Made by a program: the position numbers and the translations under genes. From Falseniella ignava CCUG 37419 (GTDB lineage: Bacteria; Bacillota; Bacilli; Lactobacillales; Aerococcaceae): a stretch of 64,000 bases of DNA. Below the pieces are notes generated by a model, which did not search any database, was not told where the DNA came from, and worked only from the letters and a program-made list of their open reading frames with translations. Below are positions 28,633-37,108 of the stretch, one piece after another. Location of the stretch: NCBI RefSeq assembly GCF_000301055.1, contig NZ_JH932300.1:1-64000 (forward strand), in the 5' to 3' direction. Positions within the stretch are counted from its first letter, which is position 1; every line of letters begins with the position of its first letter.

Positions 28633-29301
28633 ATGTATAAAGAACTACTTGATTTTCATATATTTGAAGGCATCTCTGAACAATCGAAAGAGAGAATCAT
28701 GAAAATTCCGATTCTTTATAAAGAATATGAAGCGGAAGAAATAGTTTCTTTTTTTGGAGAAGAGCTTAAATATATTCATTTTATTTTAAAAGGTACTTTA
28801 AAAACAACAGAGTATTCCATTCAAGGAAGAGAAATCGTCTCGTCATATTATCCTAAACGAAGTATCTTCCCATTTTACTTACTTTATTCTGGTGCTCAAA
28901 CTCAGCCTTACAATATCACTTGCTTTAAAGATGCTCAGGTCATCCATGTCCCTGCAACATGACTCGACAAAGTGATCCGGGACGATCCACAACTTATGTT
29001 GAATATCATAAAATTCATCTCAGAATACTGTTATTATAACAAACGAGTAATTCGAACTACGATATATTCAAAGGTAATTGAACGTCTTGCCTTTTGGTTA
29101 CTCACTTCTAATGAAATAGCCCCGAACAAGATTCTTATGCCGGGAACGCAGGCCGTGTTTGCGGATATACTTCAAACATCCCGCTCGACATTGAATCAAG
29201 AGTTACAAAAATTAAAAGAGGTAGGTGCTATTTCAGTTAAAGGCTCCTATATTTCAATCCATAATCGAGAATATTTAGAAAAGATCATTGGAGACGCTTA
29301 G
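28633..29301 (+). CDS. Crp/Fnr-family regulator with in-frame UGA at codon 110 (candidate selenoprotein)
   Basis: ATG 28633, with GGCAGGAG 8 bases upstream, is the best start. Read through the single UGA (28960-28962), the frame is open for 222 residues with normal Crp layout. The N-terminal beta-roll (about 10-105) is followed by the helix start VPAT-U110-LDKVIRDDP and a dimerisation helix to about 155. The C-terminal winged helix-turn-helix reads GTQAVFADILQTSRSTLNQELQKLKEVGAIS (171-201). Both halves keep family pattern, with no shift or other stop. Cys97 and Cys133 could partner U110 in a redox switch. A SECIS-like hairpin follows the UGA. The alternative is a simple nonsense mutation splitting the gene. 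Confidence 0.8.
28972..28990 (+). promoter_or_regulatory. SECIS-like hairpin after the UGA of the Crp-like gene
   Basis: GTGATC (28972-28977) pairs with GATC-CAC (28984-28990) with one bulged C, closing the loop CGGGAC. The loop starts 16 bases after the UGA, and its G's are at 17-19 bases, against 19-20 in the neighbouring grd gene. Short hairpins arise by chance, so this is supportive rather than conclusive. Confidence 0.5.
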
Positions 29302-29332
29302 TACAAGCAACAATCAAAAACTGTCAAATATT

Positions 29333-29371
29333 AAAACCTAGCAACTTGACTATACAAGCTGCTAGGTTTTT
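29333..29371 (+). terminator. terminator of the Crp-like gene
   Basis: AAAACCTAGCA pairs with TGCTAGGTTTT, with an inner CTTG/CAAG helix, and ends in TTTTT. It also lies just past the end of the convergent AraC gene and can serve both. Confidence 0.92.
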
Positions 29372-29395
29372 GTGTGTCTTCGTATTACTAAGAGG

Positions 29396-30235
29396 TTAGC
29401 TGTTTTTCTTACGGTGACGCTCACCGAAGCCTAATAAGCTATAGCGTTTACGGTATTCCGTAGGGGTACAATGATTGGCTTCTTTAAAGGTCTTAGTAAA
29501 GTGAGAAGGTGAGTGGAATCCAACCATATCTGAAATATCTGAAACTTTAGTATCGGTCTGTGATAAGAGGCGTTCGCCTTCTTGAAGTCGTACATGAATT
29601 AAATAATCAATGGGTGAAAGACCTGTCTTCTGTTTGAACAATCGGATTAAGTAGTACTTATTAATACCGACTAATTCTGAAAGTTGAGACAGAGTGATTT
29701 TGTGCATGTAGTTTTCACTAATAAAATCAAGCAATTTATCGATATCATCGTGCTTTATCTTAATGCTGGCATCTTTAATCGATAAGCTATCATTGCGTAA
29801 GATATGAACGAGCATTGATTCAGTTATTTTTCGTAAAATCATATCCGTTCCGCGGAATGGATTGGCTTGTTCGAGTACTGCCAATTCGAGGTAATCACGA
29901 ATAAGTCCTGACTCATCTATAGAGGTAAAGACGGCTTGTTTTGAGTTAATATCATTGCTAGAAGTAAATAAAATTCCCTGAAGGGTAATCATCGTGCAAT
30001 CAATATTCCGAATAGCTTTGAGATAAACTTCTGTTTGCGGGTTGACAATTAATATTCCACGTTTAGCTAAATCCCCGCTCAACCCACTATCTTCGTAGCT
30101 CGCTGCTCCTTTGTTGATATAGCAGATAATCACATTGTCGTCCGAGTAAATTCGTTCGACATCTCCTACCGAGATAGCGGTATGCTCAACCGACTGTAAA
30201 TTAATCGATGATGAACTAATGTTAGAGATATACAT
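29396..30235 (-). CDS. AraC-family transcriptional regulator
   Basis: The 279-residue protein has an N-terminal sensing domain with strand-like stretches (about 1-170). The C-terminal pair of AraC helix-turn-helices (about 180-270) reads LSQLSELVGINKYYLIRLFKQKTGLSPIDYLIHVRLQEG then VSDISDMVGFHSPSHFTKTFKEANHCTPTEYRK. The ligand is unknown. It is convergent with the Crp-like gene and has its own AAAGGAG ribosome site. It could act on the grd-type locus or on nagB, but nothing in the sequence decides. Confidence 0.9.
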   Translation of the reverse strand: MYISNISSSSINLQSVEHTAISVGDVERIYSDDNVIICYINKGAASYEDSGLSGDLAKRGILIVNPQTEVYLKAIRNIDCTMITLQGILFTSSNDINSKQAVFTSIDESGLIRDYLELAVLEQANPFRGTDMILRKITESMLVHILRNDSLSIKDASIKIKHDDIDKLLDFISENYMHKITLSQLSELVGINKYYLIRLFKQKTGLSPIDYLIHVRLQEGERLLSQTDTKVSDISDMVGFHSPSHFTKTFKEANHCTPTEYRKRYSLLGFGERHRKKNS

Positions 30236-30352
30236 CGATTCGCTCCTTTCTATATATTATATTCGTTTCATTTAAACTATATATCCATAATATAATGATA
30301 TTATAAAAATGAACCTCTATCAACAAATTTTTTCAAAAAATATAAAAATTTT

Positions 30353-31207
30353 TTATCGCAAATTTATTTTGTTTCGCTTGCGATACTCCGTTGGTGTTAA
30401 GTGGTAAGTCCGCTTAAAGTAAGTTGCAAAGTAACTTTTTGAATGAAAACCGGATTCGTCTGCAATTTGTTGGACTGTAAGAGAAGAATTTCGAAGTAGG
30501 TTGCAAGCATGTTCAAGACGCAATTGAATCCAGTATTCTTGGGGAGAATAGCCTGTCTCGGCCTTAAATTGCGTCGAAAGAAACCAAGAGCTTCGCTGTA
30601 TATGATTCGCAACTTCTTGAATCGAAAGATCCGTCCGAAAATGATGATGAATATATAGGGTAGCTTGGTGGATTAATGGGGATAATGAGGGAAGATTAGG
30701 TTCTGAGTCATGAGTCCAATAACTAAGTAAGTGGTTGAAGACCATCGTTTGAAGTGTTTCAGTATTAGGAATATGTCTCAGATGATTGAGCGACTCGATT
30801 GATTTATGTAGAAGCATATCAAGGCCTTGAGAATGTTGAGAAGGGAGTATGGTAACGAAAGAAGTGTCAAAGGCTAGCATCGGTTGCGTCGGTGATTGGA
30901 GTTCGAAAGTCCAAATAACGTAGTTTAGTGGAGAATTCAGAGTAGTTTGTATTTTGTATCGCTGGTGCGGATTTATCCAGAAGGCTTGGGGATGGATGAC
31001 TTGAGTGGATTGATTGATCGTGTTGAGTAATCCAGAACCTCGAAGAATATAAAGTAATTGGTAATCTGTCGATTGAATCCACCGTGTCTGGTAGTCATCC
31101 GGAAGATGAAACTCACGATGACTCAATTTAATAACCAACGGATCAGTAGCTGCAGCATGATATGAACTGCAGCCATTGATCTGATGTGTACTAATTAACT
31201 CGCTCAT
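30353..31207 (-). CDS. AraC-family transcriptional regulator
   Basis: The product of 284 residues from ATG 31207 (296 if an overlapping upstream ATG at 31243 is used) has a cupin-like N-terminal domain and a C-terminal AraC DNA-binding pair: SIQEVANHIQRSSWFLSTQFKAETGYSPQEYWIQLRLEHA, then VQQIADESGFHSKSYFATYFKRTYHLTPTEYRKR. Neither start has a strong ribosome site, and the gene begins inside the 3' end of nagB, so translational coupling to nagB is likely. It may therefore sense an amino sugar or control its use, which is inference from position. It differs clearly from the AraC gene just downstream, so it is not a recent duplicate. Confidence 0.87.
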   Translation of the reverse strand: MSELISTHQINGCSSYHAAATDPLVIKLSHREFHLPDDYQTRWIQSTDYQLLYILRGSGLLNTINQSTQVIHPQAFWINPHQRYKIQTTLNSPLNYVIWTFELQSPTQPMLAFDTSFVTILPSQHSQGLDMLLHKSIESLNHLRHIPNTETLQTMVFNHLLSYWTHDSEPNLPSLSPLIHQATLYIHHHFRTDLSIQEVANHIQRSSWFLSTQFKAETGYSPQEYWIQLRLEHACNLLRNSSLTVQQIADESGFHSKSYFATYFKRTYHLTPTEYRKRNKINLR

Positions 31208-31919
31208 AATTTTCTGAGTTGAGTTGGCTGGCGGCGGCTTCATCTAAGAGAATGTAACAATCTGGGTGGTTTTGTAAGATACTGGCGGGAACTGCCTCAC
31301 TAACAGGTCCTTCAACGGTATCGTAGATGGCTTGTGCTTTATTTTCACCAAATGCCAGTAAAATAATCTTTTTCGCACTCATAATGGATTGGATTCCCAT
31401 TGAGTAAGCTTGTTTAGGGACATCTTCCATCCGTTCGAAGAAGCGTTGGTTGGCTTGAATGGTTGATTCGGTCAGGTCAACTAAGCTTGTTTTCGAATTA
31501 AAGGATGTCCCAGGTTCGTTAAAGCCAATATGCGCATTTTGTCCGATTCCTAAAATTTGCAGATCAATCGGGTTGTCTTCAATTAATTGGTCATAACGCG
31601 CCGTTTCTTGAAGCGGGTCGGTATTCGTCCCATCTGGTAAGTAATGATGTGCAAAGGGTTTTGCATGAAAGAGTTGTTCATTCATATAGTAAGCGTAGCT
31701 TTGAGGGTGATCGGCGCTCAGCCCGTAATATTCATCCAAGTTGATCGATGTTGCTTGTGTAAAGTCCAAGTCAGACTCACGTAGCAGTTGATACAGTGGC
31801 TCAGGTGTCGAACCAGTCGCTAGACCAAAGGTTGTGGCCCCGTCTTTTAAGGCTTGTTCAAACTGATTGTAAGCATATTGCGCAGCAGATTGAGCATTAT
31901 CGAATACGATGACTTTCAT
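31191..31919 (-). CDS. nagB: glucosamine-6-phosphate deaminase NagB
   Basis: The 242-residue enzyme converts glucosamine-6-phosphate to fructose-6-phosphate and ammonia. Motifs: LATGSTPEPLY, SINLDEYYGLSADHPQSY, LPDGTNTDP, LGIGQNAHIGFNEPGTSFNS and YSMGIQSIMSAKKIILLAFGENKA. GGAGGT precedes ATG. It overlaps the following AraC gene by 17 bases. It opposes GlmM and GlmU at the branch between amino-sugar use and wall synthesis. Confidence 0.95.
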   Translation of the reverse strand: MKVIVFDNAQSAAQYAYNQFEQALKDGATTFGLATGSTPEPLYQLLRESDLDFTQATSINLDEYYGLSADHPQSYAYYMNEQLFHAKPFAHHYLPDGTNTDPLQETARYDQLIEDNPIDLQILGIGQNAHIGFNEPGTSFNSKTSLVDLTESTIQANQRFFERMEDVPKQAYSMGIQSIMSAKKIILLAFGENKAQAIYDTVEGPVSEAVPASILQNHPDCYILLDEAAASQLNSENYERVN

Positions 31920-32136
31920 AAAATACCTCCTATAGTAATTCGCTGTAGTTATATCATAACGCGAAAAAAAGCGAGCGACAATTATTTTTTTATGACGGTG
32001 TTATCTTTGTGAAGTAACTTTTATTGATATTATATTAGCATCATAAGACAAAACGATTAAATCACTACCCAAACTCGGGAAATATGCTAAAATAAGACTA
32101 CATATAATCCAATAAATTTAAGGAGGTGGGCTTAAA

Positions 32137-32808
32137 ATGTTCAAGGATAGAAAATTTCACAAAGTCGTTAAACCGTTCGTTCTATTGCTGGCGATCATAT
32201 GTGGTTTAAATGCGGTCGATATCAATCGTGTGACTGGCGCGAGTGTGTTGACGAAGCGACCGTTGGTTTTGCAGGCATTGACAAGTACCACCCAAGAAAC
32301 AACGACCAAATCTGATGAAACGACTGAAGAATCAGTAAAAGAAGAGGAGGAAGGGTCAGAAGAGTCAACGTCTTCCGAAGAACCCTCGACGGAACTCCCC
32401 CCACCACCCGATCCACCTCAAACACAACCAGATTCTACTACGACGACAACAACTGTAGAAGAGATTGTTACTGAGAGTACGGAAGAAACAAGCGAAACAA
32501 CAGAAGTTCAAACAACCGAAGAAGAGACGGAGACTACGACGAAGGAAGCCGATAAAGTAAAAAAATCAGCGCCGGTTAATCGAGTACCATCGAGCCGTCC
32601 GACCATTTCAATGGTTGCGAAGAAAGTACCATCGAATTTAACGGATTTGCAACGATTTTGTCATTACACTCAATTAGCGCTATTAAGCCAGCAAGAGGTG
32701 ATGAAGTTAGGTTCACCGGCTTATATTCCACCGATTGTCGGAACGCTGATTAATGAGGGGTTAAATTGGCTTGCCACAAATGAAATTTATTTCTCAACGA
32801 ACGATTAG
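32137..32808 (+). CDS. secreted Thr/Glu-rich protein, unknown
   Basis: The 223-residue product has a signal-like start (basic to residue 13, hydrophobic about 14-26). A long low-complexity stretch (about 50-145) of Thr, Glu and Ser with a short PPPPDPPQ element follows. A compact C-terminal domain of about 55 residues (LTDLQRFCHYTQLALLSQQEVMKLGSP..) ends the protein. The low-complexity part looks like an exposed spacer. No sorting LPXTG motif is present. AAGGAGGTGG precedes ATG. Its composition resembles the secreted protein encoded at 33612. Confidence 0.75.
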   Translation: MFKDRKFHKVVKPFVLLLAIICGLNAVDINRVTGASVLTKRPLVLQALTSTTQETTTKSDETTEESVKEEEEGSEESTSSEEPSTELPPPPDPPQTQPDSTTTTTTVEEIVTESTEETSETTEVQTTEEETETTTKEADKVKKSAPVNRVPSSRPTISMVAKKVPSNLTDLQRFCHYTQLALLSQQEVMKLGSPAYIPPIVGTLINEGLNWLATNEIYFSTND

Positions 32809-32848
32809 GAATTAGCGATTGGATTCGCCTTAAGCGTTCGTTTTTTTG
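32796..32848 (+). terminator. terminator overlapping the stop of the Thr/Glu-rich gene
   Basis: AACGAACG (32796-32803, inside the last codons) pairs with CGTTCGTT (32835-32842). An inner GCGA/TCGC hairpin is present and TTTTTTT follows. Confidence 0.75.
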
Positions 32849-32893
32849 ATGCGGTATGATAGAATATGGGTACGAATCAATCAAGGAGGACCT

Positions 32894-33610
32894 ATGACAA
32901 TACGAGCGATTATCTTCGATAAAGATGGCACACTGATCTCGGCCACACAGGCCTGGTCGATTCCTTCAATCCAAGCGACAGACTATTTGTTAAATCAATC
33001 GGACCTTGCGGAAGCGAAGCAGCAAGAGATTGCGAAGTTAGCAGGGATCGAACACGATCAATTGCAACCGAATTCGCTTTTTTTAGCAGGGAGTATTCGC
33101 GATCAGGCGCAGTTCTTCGCTGAATATGTCCCACTGGATTGTCAAGAAATCGAGCAAATTCTCGTAGATTACTACTATCAGTTTCAACAACAAGAATTAA
33201 GCGATGCATTAATTGAGCCGGGAGTGATAGATTTATTGCAAACACTCGCACCGCATTATCATATTGGTTTAATTACCAATGACCATTATCTACTAACCCA
33301 TCATATGTTAGAGGAACTGAAGTTACTTGATTATTTCGATTTTATTGGCTGTGCGGATCAATACGGTCCCAAGCCGAATCCTCAGGCATTGCATGAATTT
33401 TCCCGGCGTTTTGACATTGGGTTACATGAAATGGTCTATGTCGGGGATTCTCAATTAGATATGGCCTATGGTAAGTGGACGCGCGCTTCGATTGCGTACG
33501 ATCCCACAGGGCAAGCGGATTATTTAAGTGATGCTGATTACCAATTACGTCATTTTAGTGAATTACCCTTAGTCATTGATGCAATCGATGAAGAAGATCG
33601 GAGGAAATAA
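32894..33610 (+). CDS. HAD-family hydrolase (phosphoglycolate phosphatase-like)
   Basis: The 238-residue protein has HAD motif I AIIFDKDGTLI (nucleophile Asp), motif II LITND, motif III near KPNPQALHEF and motif IV VYVGDSQLDMAYG. An inserted helical cap lies at about residues 15-100. This is the Gph/PGMB subclass, acting on small phosphate esters, substrate unknown. Start ATG 32894 is fixed by AAGGAGGA. An earlier in-frame start at 32846 lies in the terminator. The next gene begins one base after the stop. Confidence 0.88.
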   Translation: MTIRAIIFDKDGTLISATQAWSIPSIQATDYLLNQSDLAEAKQQEIAKLAGIEHDQLQPNSLFLAGSIRDQAQFFAEYVPLDCQEIEQILVDYYYQFQQQELSDALIEPGVIDLLQTLAPHYHIGLITNDHYLLTHHMLEELKLLDYFDFIGCADQYGPKPNPQALHEFSRRFDIGLHEMVYVGDSQLDMAYGKWTRASIAYDPTGQADYLSDADYQLRHFSELPLVIDAIDEEDRRK

Positions 33611-33611
33611 T

Positions 33612-34724
33612 ATGAATAAAACAATCAAAAAATGGCTAATATGCTTGACGGTGCTAGCGCTCCTTCCCGTTACAAGTATTAAAGCCGATAATTTAACGCC
33701 AATTAAACGAATTGAGTGGAAAGGGTCGAATTCGGAAGCGTCCACAGAGGAACCGTCAACGGATTCGGAAGAGACGATGGAAGCGGAGGAATCTCCTGAA
33801 GGTGAACAAGAAAGAACAGATTCAGCTGAGGAATTATCGACCGACCAAATTAGTCATGAGAGTCCTTTAGAATTTGTTAAAACATTAAGTCGCGTGAAGC
33901 AACGTAGTTTGGAGTATGTTTCATTTGCTAAGGGTGAAGAGACGATGAGCCTCTTATCACATACGTTACATAAAGATGGCGACCGTTACTTTATTGCGCA
34001 AGTCTATCCGCCATTCTTACCTTATACTCAATATGTTGAAAGTGATCGTCAATCGATTCAACAAGCATACCTGTCAATTGATGAGTTAAAAGCTTATGCA
34101 GCCGACGCACTGGAACAACAGCCTCAAATTTATCAAGAGAGTCCGGTCGCGCAACTTCACGACTTCTTCCAGCAGAACGAAGCAGCACCTGACTTAAGTG
34201 ATAAGTGTTTGGTCATCGATCCACAAAATAGCCGACTCGGTCCAATTGTAATGGATATGTTCACGATTGAGACCTTCCTGATGGATGTGATCGAAGAGTG
34301 GTTAGCCTATGACTCCGTCAACGAGGCTTTTATGGAGACGGAATTAGGGATCCAAGTTGATATTCATGGAGCGAACGGTGAATTATTCAACCAAATTGCA
34401 CAAGAACGTATGAGTAATTACCCAGGCATCGAGTCCTTTATGGAACAATTCAGCCAAGGTATCGCCGGTACATTAATGATTAACTATGATAAAAACCTCC
34501 TTGGATTAGGATTGATTGCAGAAGCTACGGATGAATTAGTAACGGGTTCTGAAATATACCTTGAAGCATCTGAAGATGCGCTCCCACCTTTTACAGCGGA
34601 TCAATTAATGACAACTGACCAATTCAATGAGCTGGTAGGTTTTGATGTATTAAAAGAAGTGAATGAATTCGAAGCGGGCTTAACCGCCGATCAATTTGTG
34701 CCAGTAGAGGAGAGTGGTGAATAA
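33612..34724 (+). CDS. secreted protein with acidic linker, unknown
   Basis: The 370-residue protein has a signal peptide (basic MNKTIKK, core WLICLTVLALLPVTSI, likely cut near KA-D). A Ser/Glu/Thr linker of about 50 residues (EASTEEPSTDSEETMEAEESPEGEQ) leads to a folded domain of about 270 residues. No lipobox or recognised motif. GGAGGAAATAAT precedes ATG. It overlaps the CPBP protease gene by one base (TAATG), so the two are coupled. It could be a substrate or partner of that membrane protease, by neighbourhood only. Confidence 0.78.
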   Translation: MNKTIKKWLICLTVLALLPVTSIKADNLTPIKRIEWKGSNSEASTEEPSTDSEETMEAEESPEGEQERTDSAEELSTDQISHESPLEFVKTLSRVKQRSLEYVSFAKGEETMSLLSHTLHKDGDRYFIAQVYPPFLPYTQYVESDRQSIQQAYLSIDELKAYAADALEQQPQIYQESPVAQLHDFFQQNEAAPDLSDKCLVIDPQNSRLGPIVMDMFTIETFLMDVIEEWLAYDSVNEAFMETELGIQVDIHGANGELFNQIAQERMSNYPGIESFMEQFSQGIAGTLMINYDKNLLGLGLIAEATDELVTGSEIYLEASEDALPPFTADQLMTTDQFNELVGFDVLKEVNEFEAGLTADQFVPVEESGE

Positions 34725-35473
34725 TGAAATTAGGATCTATGAAAGCGCCTTGGGGGGACCAAGTTAAAGGTAGTTGGTGGAAAGCTTTATTAATTGTCAT
34801 CGTCTATTTTGTTTTGCGTGTGATGTTTGAATCTTGGATGTATGCTCAAGGAGCCTTAAAAGTTACTGCAGAACCGACACTCGATATGTTACAAGACCCC
34901 GAATTTTTGGGGCAAGTCTTCCAAGTAACTCAAGTGGAAAGTGTTGTTGGGGGCATTCTTTTAACATTATTCGTGATTGGTGTCAGTTATAAAGTTGGCT
35001 TCCGTTTCTTCCAATTTAAGACAATGAATTGGAAAAATATCTTGCAAGCTTTAGGGATTTATCTAGGATTTTTTGCACTTCAAATCGCATGGGGTGCACT
35101 AGTGACCCAAGTTGCCCCAGAATATACCCAACCTGATAATCAAACGCTTGTCCAAGAGATGGTCGGTAATATGAACTTAATTTATGCCTTTATTACGGTC
35201 GTAATTATTGCCCCTATCGTCGAAGAATATTTATTGCGTGGGTTGATTATGAAGTATATCTTCACCTATACACCTGCGCTGGGCTTTATTGTCTCTTCAA
35301 TTATTTTTGCCCTATTACATTCACCCGCTAATTGGATTGATTTTACAACCTACTTTATTCTTTCTGCTTGTTTAGCTGGAGTGTACTGGTATTCACGTCG
35401 ATTAGAATATTCTATCTTTTTACATATGGTACAAAACTTGATTGGATTCTTAACGATTATTTCCATGAGTTAG
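34724..35473 (+). CDS. CPBP family intramembrane metalloprotease
   Basis: The 249-residue protein has about six to seven membrane helices and the Abi/CPBP (Rce1-like) motifs: VIIAPIVEEYLLRGLIMKYIF (Glu-Glu and Arg), IFALLHSP (His) and the final helix with FLHMVQNLIGFLT (His, Asn). The family includes CAAX-type proteases and bacteriocin self-immunity proteins. Start ATG overlaps the previous stop. Its target is unknown. Confidence 0.9.
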   Translation: MKLGSMKAPWGDQVKGSWWKALLIVIVYFVLRVMFESWMYAQGALKVTAEPTLDMLQDPEFLGQVFQVTQVESVVGGILLTLFVIGVSYKVGFRFFQFKTMNWKNILQALGIYLGFFALQIAWGALVTQVAPEYTQPDNQTLVQEMVGNMNLIYAFITVVIIAPIVEEYLLRGLIMKYIFTYTPALGFIVSSIIFALLHSPANWIDFTTYFILSACLAGVYWYSRRLEYSIFLHMVQNLIGFLTIISMS

Positions 35474-35516
35474 TGAGTCAGTGCTTCAAGTTTTTTAAAA
35501 TGAAAGGGGGAGTTCG

Positions 35517-37082
35517 ATGTTTAAAGCAGATAAAGCACCGATGATTCGTGCTGGTATCTTAGGTATATTATTTGTGTTACAAATCATCTGGTTTATTATG
35601 ATTGCAACTTCTGTTATCGAATATTTCTCCTTACTTTCGATGTTATTGCAACTAACTTCGATTTTTGTCACGTTATATTTAATTGTTAAGGATGAAAATC
35701 CTGCTTATAAGGTAACTTGGCTTGTCGTATTGTTTATTGTGCCATTGTTTGGGACCGTCTTATATTTGTTAATCGGTAACAAACGTCCCGCCCGATGGAT
35801 TCGTCGCCGAATCGAATATCAAGAACAACATCACATGCACGGTCTAGCCGAAGTTCCTGATATTAATGGCGTCCTTAAGCATAAAGATCCACTCTTAGCC
35901 GGGATCAGTCACTATGTCCGTCAAGTGTCGAATATGCCACTCTACCCGCTCACCGATGTCAAATATTATCCGGTCGGCGAAGCGGTGATGGAGGATTTAT
36001 TAAGAGATTTAAATGACGCGAAAGAAACGATTTTTATTGAGTTCTTTATTGTTTCCCATGGGAAAATGTTCGATCAAATCTTTGAAATATTGATTCGTAA
36101 GGCACAAGAGGGGCTGGACGTGCGTTTCTTATACGATGGTTTTGGGGCGTTAACACGATTACCAGAAAACTTTGTAGAACAATTGGAGCGTTATGGTATT
36201 AAGGGGGTAAAATTTAACCCTGTCCGTCCATTCCTCTCGATGGTTTATAATACACGTGATCACCGAAAATTTATCATTGTTGATGGCAAGATTGGTTACA
36301 CAGGTGGAATGAACTTGGCAGATGAATATATTAACGTTGAAGAGCGCTTTGGCTACTGGAAAGATAATATGATCCGTGTGGAAGGGCCAGTAGTTTGGTC
36401 GATGACCAATCTTTTCCTTAATATGTTCAATGCAGATTATCCCATTGACGAATCTTACTTACCTTATCGCGATGAGACTTATTTTGAGCAAATGGAAGCC
36501 TTCGCAAATGATGAAAGTGTTTTGGAAAATTATCAAGGTGGATTTGTTCAAACATTTGGAGATACGCCCTTAGATAATGAACAAATTGGTGAGAGTGTCT
36601 ACCGCGAAATATTAGGACAGGCTACCGATTATGTTTATATTTATACTCCTTATTTAGTGATATCCTATGAGATGCAAACCGCGATGCAGTTAGCAGCGAA
36701 ACGCGGTGTAGAGGTCATCTTATTAACACCTGGAATTCCAGATAAAAAATTAGTCTTTCGGGTGACCCGCTCGTATTATCGTCCGTTACTGGAAGCGGGG
36801 GTCAAAATTTATGAGTATACCCCAGGATTTTTACATGCGAAGACCTTTGTGTCAGACGACGTGATTGCTACAGTAGGAACGATTAATTTAGATTATCGTT
36901 CCTTATACTTACATTTTGAATCGAATACGCTGTTGTACCATCATCCAGTTATCCATTCGATTCGGGAAGATTTTGAGCAGACATTGCTTCTCAGTCGTGA
37001 AGTAACATTGGATGATATAAAAGTTGGTGTGTTTGGTGGTTTATGGAATGCAATATTAAGATTAGGTGCACCGTTGATATAG
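35517..37082 (+). CDS. cls: cardiolipin synthase
   Basis: The 521-residue protein has two N-terminal membrane segments and two phospholipase D motifs: DHRKFIIVDGKIGYTGGMNLADEY (first HKD) and HAKTFVSDDVIATVGTINLDYRSL (second HKD). It condenses two phosphatidylglycerol molecules to cardiolipin. Typical length for Firmicute Cls. GAAAGGGGG precedes ATG. Confidence 0.95.
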   Translation: MFKADKAPMIRAGILGILFVLQIIWFIMIATSVIEYFSLLSMLLQLTSIFVTLYLIVKDENPAYKVTWLVVLFIVPLFGTVLYLLIGNKRPARWIRRRIEYQEQHHMHGLAEVPDINGVLKHKDPLLAGISHYVRQVSNMPLYPLTDVKYYPVGEAVMEDLLRDLNDAKETIFIEFFIVSHGKMFDQIFEILIRKAQEGLDVRFLYDGFGALTRLPENFVEQLERYGIKGVKFNPVRPFLSMVYNTRDHRKFIIVDGKIGYTGGMNLADEYINVEERFGYWKDNMIRVEGPVVWSMTNLFLNMFNADYPIDESYLPYRDETYFEQMEAFANDESVLENYQGGFVQTFGDTPLDNEQIGESVYREILGQATDYVYIYTPYLVISYEMQTAMQLAAKRGVEVILLTPGIPDKKLVFRVTRSYYRPLLEAGVKIYEYTPGFLHAKTFVSDDVIATVGTINLDYRSLYLHFESNTLLYHHPVIHSIREDFEQTLLLSREVTLDDIKVGVFGGLWNAILRLGAPLI

Positions 37083-37108
37083 TATATAGATGAGAGAGGA
37101 TGTATTAA

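Noticed and set aside
28225-28962. UGA read as tryptophan (alternative code)
   Set aside because: yidD and other genes end naturally at UGA, tRNA and rRNA are ordinary, and the grd UGA sits exactly at the known Sec site.
28612-28962. Crp-like gene taken as a complete 116-residue protein
   Set aside because: It would lack any DNA-binding domain, while the same frame continues at once with the dimer helix and helix-turn-helix. A true nonsense mutation stays possible and is stated.
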